The notes beneath the pieces are model-generated. The model was not told the DNA's origin and searched no databases. It saw nothing but the letters and a program-made list of their open reading frames with translations. From a virus, in IMG/VR virus record IMGVR_UViG_3300022188_000006, positions 92,276 through 156,275 of that record: DNA of 64,000 nt. One strand, given 5' to 3'. Made by a program: the position numbers and the translations under genes. This document shows, piece after piece, positions 1 to 7,828 of the stretch; position 1 is the first letter of the stretch, and the number at the start of each line of letters is the position of its first letter.

Positions 1-2191
1 TCACGGAATAGCCTGTCGCCGATTTCTGCGTCTGATTAGTCAGAGATAGGGTCGCACCGCTGACCAACGTGCCATTCCGATGAACTTCGGCAACCCAGCT
101 CGCAATGTTGCGCGCACTCGCCGACATGGCAACCAGCTTGCAATTGTAAGGGATTACGAACCCATTCGAGCCGGTCGAAACACCATCAGCATAAAGGTAT
201 ATGTTCGAACTGTAATTTCTCCGGGCGGCCGTCAAACAGAACAAGCCACCCGCCGACTGCGGTCCCTGGTAACCCTGGCTGCCCTGAAATCCATTGGCAC
301 CTGTCTCGCCCTGAGGACCCTGACTGCCTTGCGGCCCCGGATTCGTACCCTGTGGTCCCTGAACACCCTGAGGACCGTAATCACCAGATATTCCCTGCCA
401 GCCCTGAGGCCCCTGGAACCCTGTCGGCCCCTGCACACCTTGACTGCCAGCAGCACCCTGTGCACCTTGTGGACCAGCGGCACCGGGGGGTCCAGCAACT
501 CCTTGCGGTCCAGCGGAGCCAACAGGCCCTTGAAAGCCGGTATCGCCCTGAACCCCTTGTGGTCCCTGTGGACCCTGCGGGCCGGGATTGGTGCCCTGCG
601 GGCCTTGTACGCCCTCGCCCTGCGGCCCCTGCACACCCTGCGCACCTTGCGAACCGAGATCGCCTTGATTACCCTGTTCGCCCTGCGGCCCCAAACCACC
701 TTGTGGACCCTGAACGCCTTGCGGCCCCGAATCCCCTTGAGGCCCTTGAACACCGCTTCCCTGCCAACCCTGCGGCCCTTGGTTTCCTTGTGAACCGGAA
801 ACACCTTGACTACCCTGAACACCGGCATCACCCTTCACCCCTTGCGGACCCTGCGCGCCGTCAGCACCAACATCGCCTTGTGGGCCAATAGACCCTTGGA
901 CGCCTTGAGCCCCTTGCACCCCTTGAACACCCTGTGGACCCTGGACTCCTTGTGTGCCAATTCCTTCGGCACCCTGCACGCCCTGAAATCCCTGTGCGCC
1001 TTGGTAACCAATAGCTCCCTGGTAGCCCTGCGGACCTCCAACGCCCTGTGGACCTTCCTGACCCTGGTACCCGATTGGACCCTGGTTGCCGTCTATGCCC
1101 TGCGGACCTTGATCACCTTGAAACCCGGTTGGACCTCTTATGCCTTGGGGTCCCTGACGACCTTGGTAACCTTGCGGGCCTTGAACACCCTGAGGGCCGG
1201 TATCTCCGGTTTGCCCCAGACCCTGCGGACCTTGCACGCCTTGGGAACCGGTTGGTCCAGCATCTCCTTGTGCACCCTTTTGCCCAATTGGCCCCTGTAC
1301 GCCTTGAGGACCTTGGTTTCCCTGAATCCCCGGTGTTCCTGGATCTCCTTTGAAACCTTGCGGGCCTTGCGGCCCAATCTGCCCGTCAAGTCCTTGTGGC
1401 CCTTGCATACCCTGCGGGCCTAGACCTTGAGGCCCCTGGGAGCCTGTTTCGCCGATATCGCCTTGCGGCCCAAGAGCGCCTTGCGGTCCTTGTGCCCCCT
1501 GCGCACCAGAAACACCCTGTGAGCCTTCCTCGCCCTGAGGTCCAGTCGCCCCTTGCGCACCTTGGTACCCGTAACCTTGTGGCCCCTGGGCACCTTGTGG
1601 CCCGAAGTCTCCCTGCGCTCCCGTATCTCCCACAGATCCCTGAGGACCAATCGAGCCGGTATTTCCCTGGGGACCTGCAGTGCCCTGCGGGCCTTGTGGA
1701 CCGGCTTCTCCTTGGTAACCCTGCGGGCCACGAAGACCAAGTGGCCCCTGCGCGCCAGTGTCCCCCTGGGCACCCTTGCTACCTTGGACACCCTGGTTTC
1801 CTATCGGCCCCTGATTCCCCGCAACACCTTGCCAGCCGCGAACTCCCTGTGGCCCCTGAACACCCTGGACACCTTGCGGTCCCTGAATACCCTGAGCACC
1901 ATCAAGGCCATCAACACCGTCAGCTCCGGAAGGCCCTTGGACACCCTGCGGACCGGAAATCCCTTGAGGTCCTTGCGCGCCTTTCAAACCTTCAAAACCC
2001 TGTGGACCTTGAACACCCTGCGGGCCTATTTGCCCCGTATCACCTTGCGGCCCCTGAGCACCTTGAAATCCATACCCCTGCGGACCCTGTGGACCTGGGT
2101 TGGTGCCTTGAGGCCCTTGAGGTCCGAGCCCCGTGACCTTCCTCCTAACACCGAATCCGCGTTCTCCGCGGGGAACATGCGAGACCGGCAT
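1..2191 (-). CDS. Collagen-like tail fibre protein (C-terminus beyond window)
   Basis: The minus-strand frame starting at the ATG at 2189-2191 stays open to the window edge (at least 730 codons). After about 20 residues it becomes a long run of Gly-X-Y triplets, mostly Gly-Pro-Gln, down to about position 250 (roughly 210 triplets). A non-collagenous C-terminal domain follows, rich in Asn, Ser and Val and probably a beta sandwich, and it runs off the window. In phages such proteins are trimeric fibres whose C-terminal knob does folding or receptor binding; that role here is inferred. A GAGG ribosome-binding site lies 9 nt before the ATG, and the previous gene ends 7 nt upstream. It is the last gene seen of the late operon and follows a beta-propeller protein, which fits a tail or baseplate-decoration module. 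The longer ORFs in other frames are artefacts of the repeats. Confidence 0.9.
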   Translation of the reverse strand, partial: MPVSHVPRGERGFGVRRKVTGLGPQGPQGTNPGPQGPQGYGFQGAQGPQGDTGQIGPQGVQGPQGFEGLKGAQGPQGISGPQGVQGPSGADGVDGLDGAQGIQGPQGVQGVQGPQGVRGWQGVAGNQGPIGNQGVQGSKGAQGDTGAQGPLGLRGPQGYQGEAGPQGPQGTAGPQGNTGSIGPQGSVGDTGAQGDFGPQGAQGPQGYGYQGAQGATGPQGEEGSQGVSGAQGAQGPQGALGPQGDIGETGSQGPQGLGPQGMQGPQGLDGQIGPQGPQGFKGDPGTPGIQGNQGPQGVQGPIGQKGAQGDAGPTGSQGVQGPQGLGQTGDTGPQGVQGPQGYQGRQGPQGIRGPTGFQGDQGPQGIDGNQGPIGYQGQEGPQGVGGPQGYQGAIGYQGAQGFQGVQGAEGIGTQGVQGPQGVQGVQGAQGVQGSIGPQGDVGADGAQGPQGVKGDAGVQGSQGVSGSQGNQGPQGWQGSGVQGPQGDSGPQGVQGPQGGLGPQGEQGNQGDLGSQGAQGVQGPQGEGVQGPQGTNPGPQGPQGPQGVQGDTGFQGPVGSAGPQGVAGPPGAAGPQGAQGAAGSQGVQGPTGFQGPQGWQGISGDYGPQGVQGPQGTNPGPQGSQGPQGETGANGFQGSQGYQGPQSAGGLFCLTAARRNYSSNIYLYADGVSTGSNGFVIPYNCKLVAMSASARNIASWVAEVHRNGTLVSGATLSLTNQTQKSATGYSV

Positions 2192-2197
2192 CCGCGA

Positions 2198-2599
2198 CTA
2201 CCTCACGCTGCAATACAGAGAAGCTGTCCCTGTAAATGGCGGTGTTCCGGCTCCCCTGCAAGAGACCCTTATTCTGTCCTCGGACTCTCCGAGCTGGACG
2301 GGTATTCTGAACGTGCCGCTCTGAGTGAATCTGAAGATAAACGTCTCCGTAGTACCATCATTGTCGCTAATGGTGTCAGCGAAAAACAGATTGCTGGGCG
2401 AAGTGTCATCAAAAACAGGGCTGTACTCTACGAGAACCTGGAGTTCGTCCTCGTTTCCTTTTGTATAGTCGATGTAGACGAACGCTTGGATAACAGCAGG
2501 TGTCAAAGCTACCCTGGAATTATCCGAAAAGGTTGTCGTCAGGTTCGTGATGTCGAAGGTCTGGTCGTAATTCTCCCCCCAGTTGCTTTTTCCAGCCAT
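2198..2599 (-). CDS. Hypothetical fibre-associated protein, beta-rich
   Basis: A 133-residue protein I do not recognise. It starts with ATG after an AGGA site 7-8 nt upstream. The sequence is rich in Thr, Ser, Asp and aromatic residues, with alternating hydrophobic strands and no membrane segment or signal peptide, as expected of a small all-beta virion protein. It sits between a beta-propeller protein and the collagen-like fibre, with intergenic gaps under 10 nt, so it is probably co-translated with them. A role as fibre adaptor or chaperone is inference from position only. Confidence 0.75.
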   Translation of the reverse strand: MAGKSNWGENYDQTFDITNLTTTFSDNSRVALTPAVIQAFVYIDYTKGNEDELQVLVEYSPVFDDTSPSNLFFADTISDNDGTTETFIFRFTQSGTFRIPVQLGESEDRIRVSCRGAGTPPFTGTASLYCSVR

Positions 2600-2608
2600 G
2601 TTTGCTTC

Positions 2609-3793
2609 CTACAGTCTGCCGAGACGATAAAGCGCCTCCGTGACATCCGCATACATCCAGGGTATCGAAAAGTATCCACAAGTATAGTTACCCGAACTAT
2701 CACGACCGCTGACTAGCAGCTTGACATCAGCCTCGTCACCGGCACCAGAGAACCTATTTTCGAAGTCGACAACGGCCGACGGAGTATAGCACCTTTGCTC
2801 GCGCCACGTGCCGCTTACGCGACCAAACAGCGGCCCTTGAATCGTCAGCTTTGCCCAATCGAGTCCGTCATCCGAAACAGCCACTCCAATGCCCTCGTGT
2901 AGTGCGCCGGCTCCTCCGGAATAGAACATCATCCACTTTCCGAGAGTAGTCCGGAACACACTACAAGCACCTACGTAGCTGGAATCCCACGGAACAGGAT
3001 TGCCCCAGACGGTACTGCCATGGTCCAGTACCTTGTTATACAAAGAAAAGGTAACACCATCAGGGCTATAACCGAGTCCAATGGACTCAAAAGCACCGGT
3101 GGTGCCATCAAAGAACAGGACGTAGCTGTAGTCGTAGGGATTGCTACCGGAATTGCTAGCACCACTGTTGTAGATCACCGCGCAGGGACCATAGGAGCCG
3201 CGGTTCCAATCCGGATGTGTTCCTGTGACAATCGGAACAGCACCGTTTTGCAGCGGCTGATCATTACTCCAGTTAAGCAGGTCAGACGACTCAGCGGTCC
3301 TGATAGCCTGCACAGAGTATAACTGCGACGTGTCCCAGTAATAGATTCGGAAAGAAGAAGCTCCCGTTTGGACGACCTGGGAATGGTGTGCACCGGACGG
3401 CAAGCCGACAACAGGGTTACCGCCATTCAGGCGTGTCCACGTCGTGAAGTCGTTACTACCGGAAATAATGATGCCTCCACCGGCGTCCACGTCCGAAGAA
3501 TGTAGACACACGTATTTGTAAGCAGTCCCGGCGATGTCGAAGCCATCAGCGAAGTACAGAAGAGTCGGATAATATGCCCTGTCAACCGGAGGGTCGAGCA
3601 CAGGATTCTGATCGTATTCTTCTGGCAAGGCTAGGACCTTCCCGCCACCAGTAACATCCCAAACGCGCTGAAACCCGCCTTGTATGCTGTCACGGAGACG
3701 CTCCATCTCGGCTACCCAGGGCGTCAAACGGCGCTGACCTCGGTTAAGCTGGATCTCCTGTGATCCTCTGTGGTAGAATTGCTGCTGCGTCAT
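2609..3793 (-). CDS. Five-bladed beta-propeller (glycosidase-like fold) virion protein
   Basis: 394 residues. The region from about residue 70 to the end has repeated beta-propeller blades like those of GH43/GH32/GH68-type glycosidases: strands ending in SPDGVTFS, SDDGLDWAKL and YGPCAVIYNSG-type motifs, where an S-x-D-G-x-x-W/F turn marks each blade. Such domains in phage tail proteins bind or cleave surface glycans; whether catalysis remains cannot be judged by eye. The ATG overlaps the stop of the upstream gene (ATGA). Placed just before the fibre genes, it fits a host-surface depolymerase or adhesin subunit. Confidence 0.75.
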   Translation of the reverse strand: MTQQQFYHRGSQEIQLNRGQRRLTPWVAEMERLRDSIQGGFQRVWDVTGGGKVLALPEEYDQNPVLDPPVDRAYYPTLLYFADGFDIAGTAYKYVCLHSSDVDAGGGIIISGSNDFTTWTRLNGGNPVVGLPSGAHHSQVVQTGASSFRIYYWDTSQLYSVQAIRTAESSDLLNWSNDQPLQNGAVPIVTGTHPDWNRGSYGPCAVIYNSGASNSGSNPYDYSYVLFFDGTTGAFESIGLGYSPDGVTFSLYNKVLDHGSTVWGNPVPWDSSYVGACSVFRTTLGKWMMFYSGGAGALHEGIGVAVSDDGLDWAKLTIQGPLFGRVSGTWREQRCYTPSAVVDFENRFSGAGDEADVKLLVSGRDSSGNYTCGYFSIPWMYADVTEALYRLGRL

Positions 3794-4116
3794 CCGACCA
3801 CCCCCTCAAAAATGGCAGCGTAAGCGGCATCCTCTGCGTCCAGCTTCGTCCGCAACCGATCACGCGGAGAGAAAAGGAACTGCTGCCCCCGGGCCACCTC
3901 TGCAAATAGGTATGTGTTATTTACGGACCTGTGCACCTTTTCCAGCACTTCTCCCGCTGGCGCCTTCAGGTCGATTCCATCCATCCAATCCTCGTCAGCG
4001 CGTCCTCGCAGCAATACCGCCTTTCCGTCCTTGACAGCCCATTCCTGGACGATCACACAATCCCGTGTGCGCGGGTTTTGCTCGTAGACGGTCATGACAA
4101 CATTACCAGCGGCCAC
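3790..4116 (-). CDS. Small protein paired with kinase-like gene
   Basis: 108 residues, starting with GTG 7 nt after a perfect GGAGG that lies inside the end of the upstream kinase-like gene (overlap 14 nt). The stretch around residues 20-75 (…VKDGKAVLLRG…, then a Glu/Val-rich helix-like part) resembles by eye the C-terminal 80 residues of the larger kinase-like protein at 15547-17430 (…LKGDKVVVLSGE…). If that is real, the same accessory domain is a separate polypeptide here and fused there. Function unknown; the translational coupling suggests it acts with the kinase-like protein. Confidence 0.7.
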   Translation of the reverse strand: MAAGNVVMTVYEQNPRTRDCVIVQEWAVKDGKAVLLRGRADEDWMDGIDLKAPAGEVLEKVHRSVNNTYLFAEVARGQQFLFSPRDRLRTKLDAEDAAYAAIFEGVVG

Positions 4117-4933
4117 CTAGTTTCCTCCATGTCCGCATTTTCTTGAGTTCCGAGTGACGCTTGAGAACCCCGTCTAGCTCACGGTCGCCCATTCGTGCCT
4201 CAGTCATTGCTTCCGCAACAGCCTCTAAGTCGGCCTTCTCCAGTATCTGCCGGACATCCTCGGTTATTTCTTTGCCGACGAGTCTCCGCCCAATCACAGA
4301 AAGCATATGCGTCCTGTCATCGCCGGAGGTAAAGGCGTAACCGTTGTCTATAGCGTAAATCCGCTTCTGCGGATCCACGAGCAGATTGCTTGCATGTCGG
4401 TCAATCTGTCCGCAGATAAAGTCGAATGCAGCACAACGATGAAACCAGGGATTTTCTGGATGCTGCCGATAATCGTATCGCCCCGACCGGCGTAACTCAC
4501 TCAACAATGGCAACCTGACCCACGCCATCATAGAACCGGAACCTTCATTGTCTAGCGTTCTGCCGACAACAGGGGGGACCAGGTCGAACCCATATATCCG
4601 GTCCAGCTTATACACCAGAAGCTCTCGCTCCGAAGGGCTCACCTTCGGATCCATTGCCGACAAGTACCGCCCGGTCTCATATCTAAACTCGTGCTTCTTA
4701 AATACAGCCTGTGTACAGTCGATAAAACCCTTGCGGAACGAAGTTTTCAATCTAACTCTCAAGGGACGATGGATCCCCTTGCCGATGGGCTCAGAGTACA
4801 GCTCTTCCGCCTGGGTTAGCACCAGACAACATTTGGCGTGGTCCAGATCGTCCAGACCCTTATCAAGATCAGCCGGCGCGAAGCCGGCCGACCTCCGCAT
4901 ACCGGAGAGTAGCCCACCAGTCAGCGCGTTCAT
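4103..4933 (-). CDS. FAM20/PI-kinase-like protein (atypical kinase fold)
   Basis: 276 residues. Motifs of the HipA/FAM20/PI4-kinase group are visible: RELLVYKLDRI near residue 103 (candidate ion-pair Glu), VPPVV at 119-123, the catalytic-loop-like motif DRHASN at 178-183, and the metal-binding-like IDNG at 195-198. These families phosphorylate proteins or lipids; the substrate here is unknown. Order and spacing match the larger paralog at 15547-17430. A kinase carried in the late region could be packaged and injected to modify host proteins, but that is inference. No strong ribosome-binding site is visible (GGAA 5 nt from the ATG); an in-frame TGA upstream limits alternatives. Confidence 0.75.
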   Translation of the reverse strand: MNALTGGLLSGMRRSAGFAPADLDKGLDDLDHAKCCLVLTQAEELYSEPIGKGIHRPLRVRLKTSFRKGFIDCTQAVFKKHEFRYETGRYLSAMDPKVSPSERELLVYKLDRIYGFDLVPPVVGRTLDNEGSGSMMAWVRLPLLSELRRSGRYDYRQHPENPWFHRCAAFDFICGQIDRHASNLLVDPQKRIYAIDNGYAFTSGDDRTHMLSVIGRRLVGKEITEDVRQILEKADLEAVAEAMTEARMGDRELDGVLKRHSELKKMRTWRKLGGRW

Positions 4934-4969
4934 GCGGTTTCCAGAGATGCCGCTACACAGCAGCCGGCG

Positions 4970-5425
4970 TCATTCGACTTTGAACGTGTGCGTGTGGCCG
5001 TCTGCCTCCTCAACGAGGCCGACCACCTTCACGTCATGCGTGTGGCCGTCGACACTGTCGGTCTTACCGTAAATGACACGCATATCTTTATCCACGAGGG
5101 CTACCACCCTGTGGCAGTGTCGGACCCCGTCTACACCGGCGTCCTGCGTAGTAATCGCCTCGATTTTTCGTTGCCCCGCTTGCTCACGAGCAAACGGCAT
5201 ACTGCCCGTGGTGCATGTGTTGTCCGGCGTGCCCGGACAGTCCACTTCGTTTTCGGCTGCAGCACCTATCCGCAGTCCTTCCCCGTAGGCATTATACCTC
5301 TTGAAGAAGAGAAGCCCAGAGTCGACAGCCACCAGCTCCCAACTAGCCCGACCTAGCTTCTCCAGCGTCGCAGTCAGGTCTCCACATTCAGACAAACTGA
5401 CCGTGTAGTAGTCCCATCCAGGCAT
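4970..5425 (-). CDS. DUF4177-like N-terminus with His-rich C-terminus
   Basis: 151 residues. The first 45 residues (WDYYTVSL…LGRASWELVAV…FFKR) match the short DUF4177 pattern of small alpha/beta proteins. The middle has several Cys, and the C-terminus carries two D-G-H-T-H repeats, a motif common at the tips of phage structural proteins, where HxH pairs bind metal. The ATG follows GGGGG at 8 nt. The neighbours are the kinase-like gene downstream and a palindrome-rich spacer upstream. Function unknown; a virion location is inferred. Confidence 0.7.
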   Translation of the reverse strand: MPGWDYYTVSLSECGDLTATLEKLGRASWELVAVDSGLLFFKRYNAYGEGLRIGAAAENEVDCPGTPDNTCTTGSMPFAREQAGQRKIEAITTQDAGVDGVRHCHRVVALVDKDMRVIYGKTDSVDGHTHDVKVVGLVEEADGHTHTFKVE

Positions 5426-5494
5426 CGCTGCAACCCCCGTTAGATGCTTGAGGTCAGGCTGACCGGCCGAAACCGGTCAGCACTGACCGAATCC
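5426..5494. repeat. Intergenic palindrome cluster (GGTCAG…CTGACC)
   Basis: This spacer holds two adjacent palindromes. GGTCAG-G-CTGACC lies at 5452-5464, and CGGTCAG-CA-CTGACCG, one of the five dispersed copies, lies at 5474-5489. Together they can also fold as a 9-bp hairpin (GCTGACCGG/CCGGTCAGC) around 5458-5481. No U-run follows on either strand, so it is not an obvious intrinsic terminator. It looks like a protein-binding site or an RNA processing signal between two late genes. Confidence 0.6.
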
Positions 5495-5836
5495 TCAGAC
5501 GCGAGTCGGGCGCGCCCAAGCTCCGAATTGTCCCGGCGCAACACCGACCTGACCACCGCTCCTGGCCACGGAACTGACCACCTTCGGACCGTAGGCGGTC
5601 TCGCCACGTTCCACAGCGATCACCTTGCGAGCGTCCGCGTTGTTGCCCTGGCGAGCCAGATCGGCCATCTTGTCGGCCTCCGCAGGCGGCACACCGGCAG
5701 GGCCAGCATTCGGGATATTCGAATCCACAGGCGGCTGATCGGCGGGCTTTGTCACCATCTTGCTGATTTCCCCGCGCGCTTTACGCGCCTTCGAAACGGC
5801 GCCAGTTCCACCACGAGCAATTGTCGCCTTACCCAT
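5495..5836 (-). CDS. Hypothetical small late protein
   Basis: 113-114 residues, unrecognised. It is Gly/Ala/Pro/Lys-rich with low complexity, a basic N-terminus and no Cys, consistent with a disordered virion or scaffold-associated protein. Two adjacent ATGs overlap the upstream stop; the second (at 5836) has ideal 7-nt spacing from AAGGAGG, while the first (5839) has 4 nt. It lies in a tight cluster with the YkgJ-like gene. No function can be assigned. Confidence 0.65.
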   Translation of the reverse strand: MGKATIARGGTGAVSKARKARGEISKMVTKPADQPPVDSNIPNAGPAGVPPAEADKMADLARQGNNADARKVIAVERGETAYGPKVVSSVARSGGQVGVAPGQFGAWARPTRV

Positions 5837-6180
5837 CATTCATCCTCCTTGCTTGACTTGACCCCTTCAAACCTGAAACCAGGACAATTTGGGGTCGGAG
5901 AGTCTGGAAATCCTCTACAAATCTGCGGCCTGTCCTCGTAGATGGTACAAACCGCTTCTCCGTTTTCCCACTTCAGAGCGGAACACCTCGCTTCGAAAAT
6001 AACTTCTGCTTCCCGCTCGTTGATCTGTTTGACCGAGACACCTTCGTGCAGGGCCGCCCAGCGTAGAAAATCTTGGGCTGCTGCCATCTCTAAGTCAGTC
6101 GTGGCACCCTCCATTCCAAACTTCAGGACCACCTTCTTGCAACAGTTGCCACACCGCAAGCACTCACCGGTTCTTTCCAT
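5836..6180 (-). CDS. YkgJ-family cysteine-cluster protein
   Basis: 114 residues with the family signature CLRCGNCC at residues 8-15, a later CSALKWENGEAVC segment and a CRGF…C pair near residues 88-99. Members of the YkgJ/UPF0153 family are thought to chelate Zn or Fe-S through these eight or so cysteines; the biochemical role is unsettled. The gene overlaps both neighbours by 1-4 nt, so it belongs to the late operon. Its presence among virion genes is unusual. It may act in metal handling or as a modification enzyme, but no partner is evident. Confidence 0.85.
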   Translation of the reverse strand: MERTGECLRCGNCCKKVVLKFGMEGATTDLEMAAAQDFLRWAALHEGVSVKQINEREAEVIFEARCSALKWENGEAVCTIYEDRPQICRGFPDSPTPNCPGFRFEGVKSSKEDE

Positions 6181-6941
6181 TACACCACCATCGGAGACAC
6201 ATGCTCGGTCTCCCCGCCGGGCGTGGCCATCTCGGGAAACCGAATGATAATCGAGCTGTCCTTAACAATGTATGGATAAGGGGTCTCCTTGTCCTTCACC
6301 GGGTACGGACCCTTCCCATCGAGTTCAAGCGCGAGGACCCGCTCCTCTTCTGAGAACGGCTCGCTTTTCCGCACCATTACACCGTGCGGATAGCCGTTCT
6401 TTGTCACAAGGCACTTGCATGTGTAGCACTTAGTAACCTTGCCCTGCGGGAAAATGTCGACGACGGCACCATGGACTCCGAGCGGAACCCAGTTTAGCAC
6501 TTGGACTCTATCGCCCACACGTAGGGTCCGCGGTCGCACAAAAGCAGGGGGCTCTTCCGGAACCTCACGCTCAACCCAGAGCTTGTTGGTCTTCCTAGAA
6601 ATGATCTCCCCATCTTTGGCGAGAGCACGAGCCAAAGCTTTTCTGAATTTCTCAGATTCGAGTAGTTCAACCGGATAGCCAGCCTTTTCAAGGGCCGCCG
6701 CCATGATCTGACGCGCCTTCTCTTTCAGCGCGCCTTCGGTCACGGGCTGGTCTTGCGCCGACCCCTTTTGCTCCGACGCCTGATCGTCCTGCTGGTCTTC
6801 GTCCTGTTCCTGCACGTCCTTCAGGATCGGGAACAACGGTTTGTTGAGCTTCGCAGAAAACGTCAGACCCTTACGAATCTCGGCGCCGTGCTCAATCTGA
6901 CTGCTGGAAGTCCATGTTTCTCGGTCGTGGATCTCATTCAT
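6180..6941 (-). CDS. Hypothetical late protein with acidic region and SH3-like core
   Basis: 253 residues, unrecognised. Residues 45-65 are a Glu/Asp/Gln-rich linker. A helical segment follows, then residues 135-200 (RVGDRVQVLNWVP…GAVVDIF…CYTCKC…) look like a KOW/SH3-type beta barrel with a C-x-x-C-x-C cluster. The ATG has AGGAG 6 nt upstream. It sits in the second late transcript between the promoter at 7.8 kb and the YkgJ-like gene. Capsid decoration or a head-tail role is possible but unsupported. Confidence 0.65.
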   Translation of the reverse strand: MNEIHDRETWTSSSQIEHGAEIRKGLTFSAKLNKPLFPILKDVQEQDEDQQDDQASEQKGSAQDQPVTEGALKEKARQIMAAALEKAGYPVELLESEKFRKALARALAKDGEIISRKTNKLWVEREVPEEPPAFVRPRTLRVGDRVQVLNWVPLGVHGAVVDIFPQGKVTKCYTCKCLVTKNGYPHGVMVRKSEPFSEEERVLALELDGKGPYPVKDKETPYPYIVKDSSIIIRFPEMATPGGETEHVSPMVV

Positions 6942-6950
6942 TTTATACTC

Positions 6951-7658
6951 CTACGCGAGAAGATCGTCGAGGGCTTTCTCGAAATCTTCTAGGCACTTGC
7001 CCACGAGGCACTCACCTCTGCCACCTTGCCCAAGTCCCGAACCATCCATCCGACCGCCACCCGGACCCATACCACGACGACCTTGCAGCAACCTGGGAGG
7101 CAGGTTTCCGGATGCCGCTTCGGTTTCGCTCTCGCTCGTAGTGGTAGTCTCTTCCTCTTCTTGGTTCGTCAGCCCCTGGAAAGGATGCAAGGCGCCACCA
7201 GCAGCCATATCTGCAGTGTCCATTTTCGTCACGCCGACCACCGACAGAACACCTGGCGCAGCCCAAACAATTCGCTCGCTCCCTGGCAACAGCCGCTGGA
7301 CGTCTACCCGGACAGCCATGTTATCGGAGGCGTCGATACTGTCGACCTGCAACCCGCGTTCGATGCACCACTCCTTGACCTTGGATGAGTTGGCGAACCG
7401 CTTTCTGCTGAACCACAAACTGCCAAGTTCGAAATCCGGCACCGACTTCTGGTAGCGCGTCTCATTGAGCATACCAGTCCATCGGTCATCGCTCAGCTCG
7501 GCCGCCCTTATCGCCTTAAAAGGATTGTCGCAGTACAGGCACTTGTGCTTTGCTCCCACAATCCTCGGGCGCCAAGCTAAAATAGAATCGACGCAGCAAC
7601 CGCGCACATCCTGTACGGCTTCAATGCCGATGCGGCCATCCAGATCCAAGCCAGCCAT
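6951..7658 (-). CDS. Hypothetical late protein, first gene after promoter
   Basis: 235 residues from the second ATG, chosen because GGAGG lies 7 nt upstream of it, whereas the first ATG (7673) has no such site. It contains a C-x-x-C pair (CLYCDNPF, near residue 45), a central alpha/beta part, an acidic Glu/Thr-rich stretch and a Gly/Met/Arg-rich tail with two late Cys. It is the first gene downstream of the predicted promoter at 7790-7818. No family recognised. Confidence 0.7.
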   Translation of the reverse strand: MAGLDLDGRIGIEAVQDVRGCCVDSILAWRPRIVGAKHKCLYCDNPFKAIRAAELSDDRWTGMLNETRYQKSVPDFELGSLWFSRKRFANSSKVKEWCIERGLQVDSIDASDNMAVRVDVQRLLPGSERIVWAAPGVLSVVGVTKMDTADMAAGGALHPFQGLTNQEEEETTTTSESETEAASGNLPPRLLQGRRGMGPGGGRMDGSGLGQGGRGECLVGKCLEDFEKALDDLLA

Positions 7659-7789
7659 GGTCTTGCCTCCCATGAAGTTGCTTGCAGGACGCGGCCATTC
7701 GCTCTATGCCGGCACCCGAAGCAGACTTGTGTATCCCGCGCACATCGCGGTAGCAAAAGAGTCACAGCAGTATATGCTGCTACAATCCT

Positions 7790-7818
7790 AGTTTATCCCC
7801 TTTTTGATAGTGAGTCAA
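7790..7818 (-). promoter_or_regulatory. Sigma70-like late promoter downstream of terminase
   Basis: On the minus strand TTGACT (7813-7818), a 17-nt spacer and TAAACT (7790-7795) form a good sigma70-type promoter in the 170-nt gap between terL and the next gene. Just downstream lies the inverted repeat AGCAG-CATATA-CTGCT, possibly an operator overlapping the start of transcription. The -35 hexamer is the same as in the promoter at 19845-19873, suggesting host RNA polymerase reads both. Confidence 0.65.
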
Positions 7819-7828
7819 GCCTTTCGCA

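Noticed and set aside
230-2130. Possible CRISPR array or tandem DNA repeat
   Set aside because: The periodicity is 9 nt from Gly-X-Y codons with variable sequence; no constant repeats and spacers.
1553-2716. 387-codon plus-strand ORF over the collagen region
   Set aside because: It is an out-of-frame echo of the Gly-X-Y repeat on the opposite strand; composition is Leu/Thr/Arg-biased and repetitive, with no ribosome-binding site.
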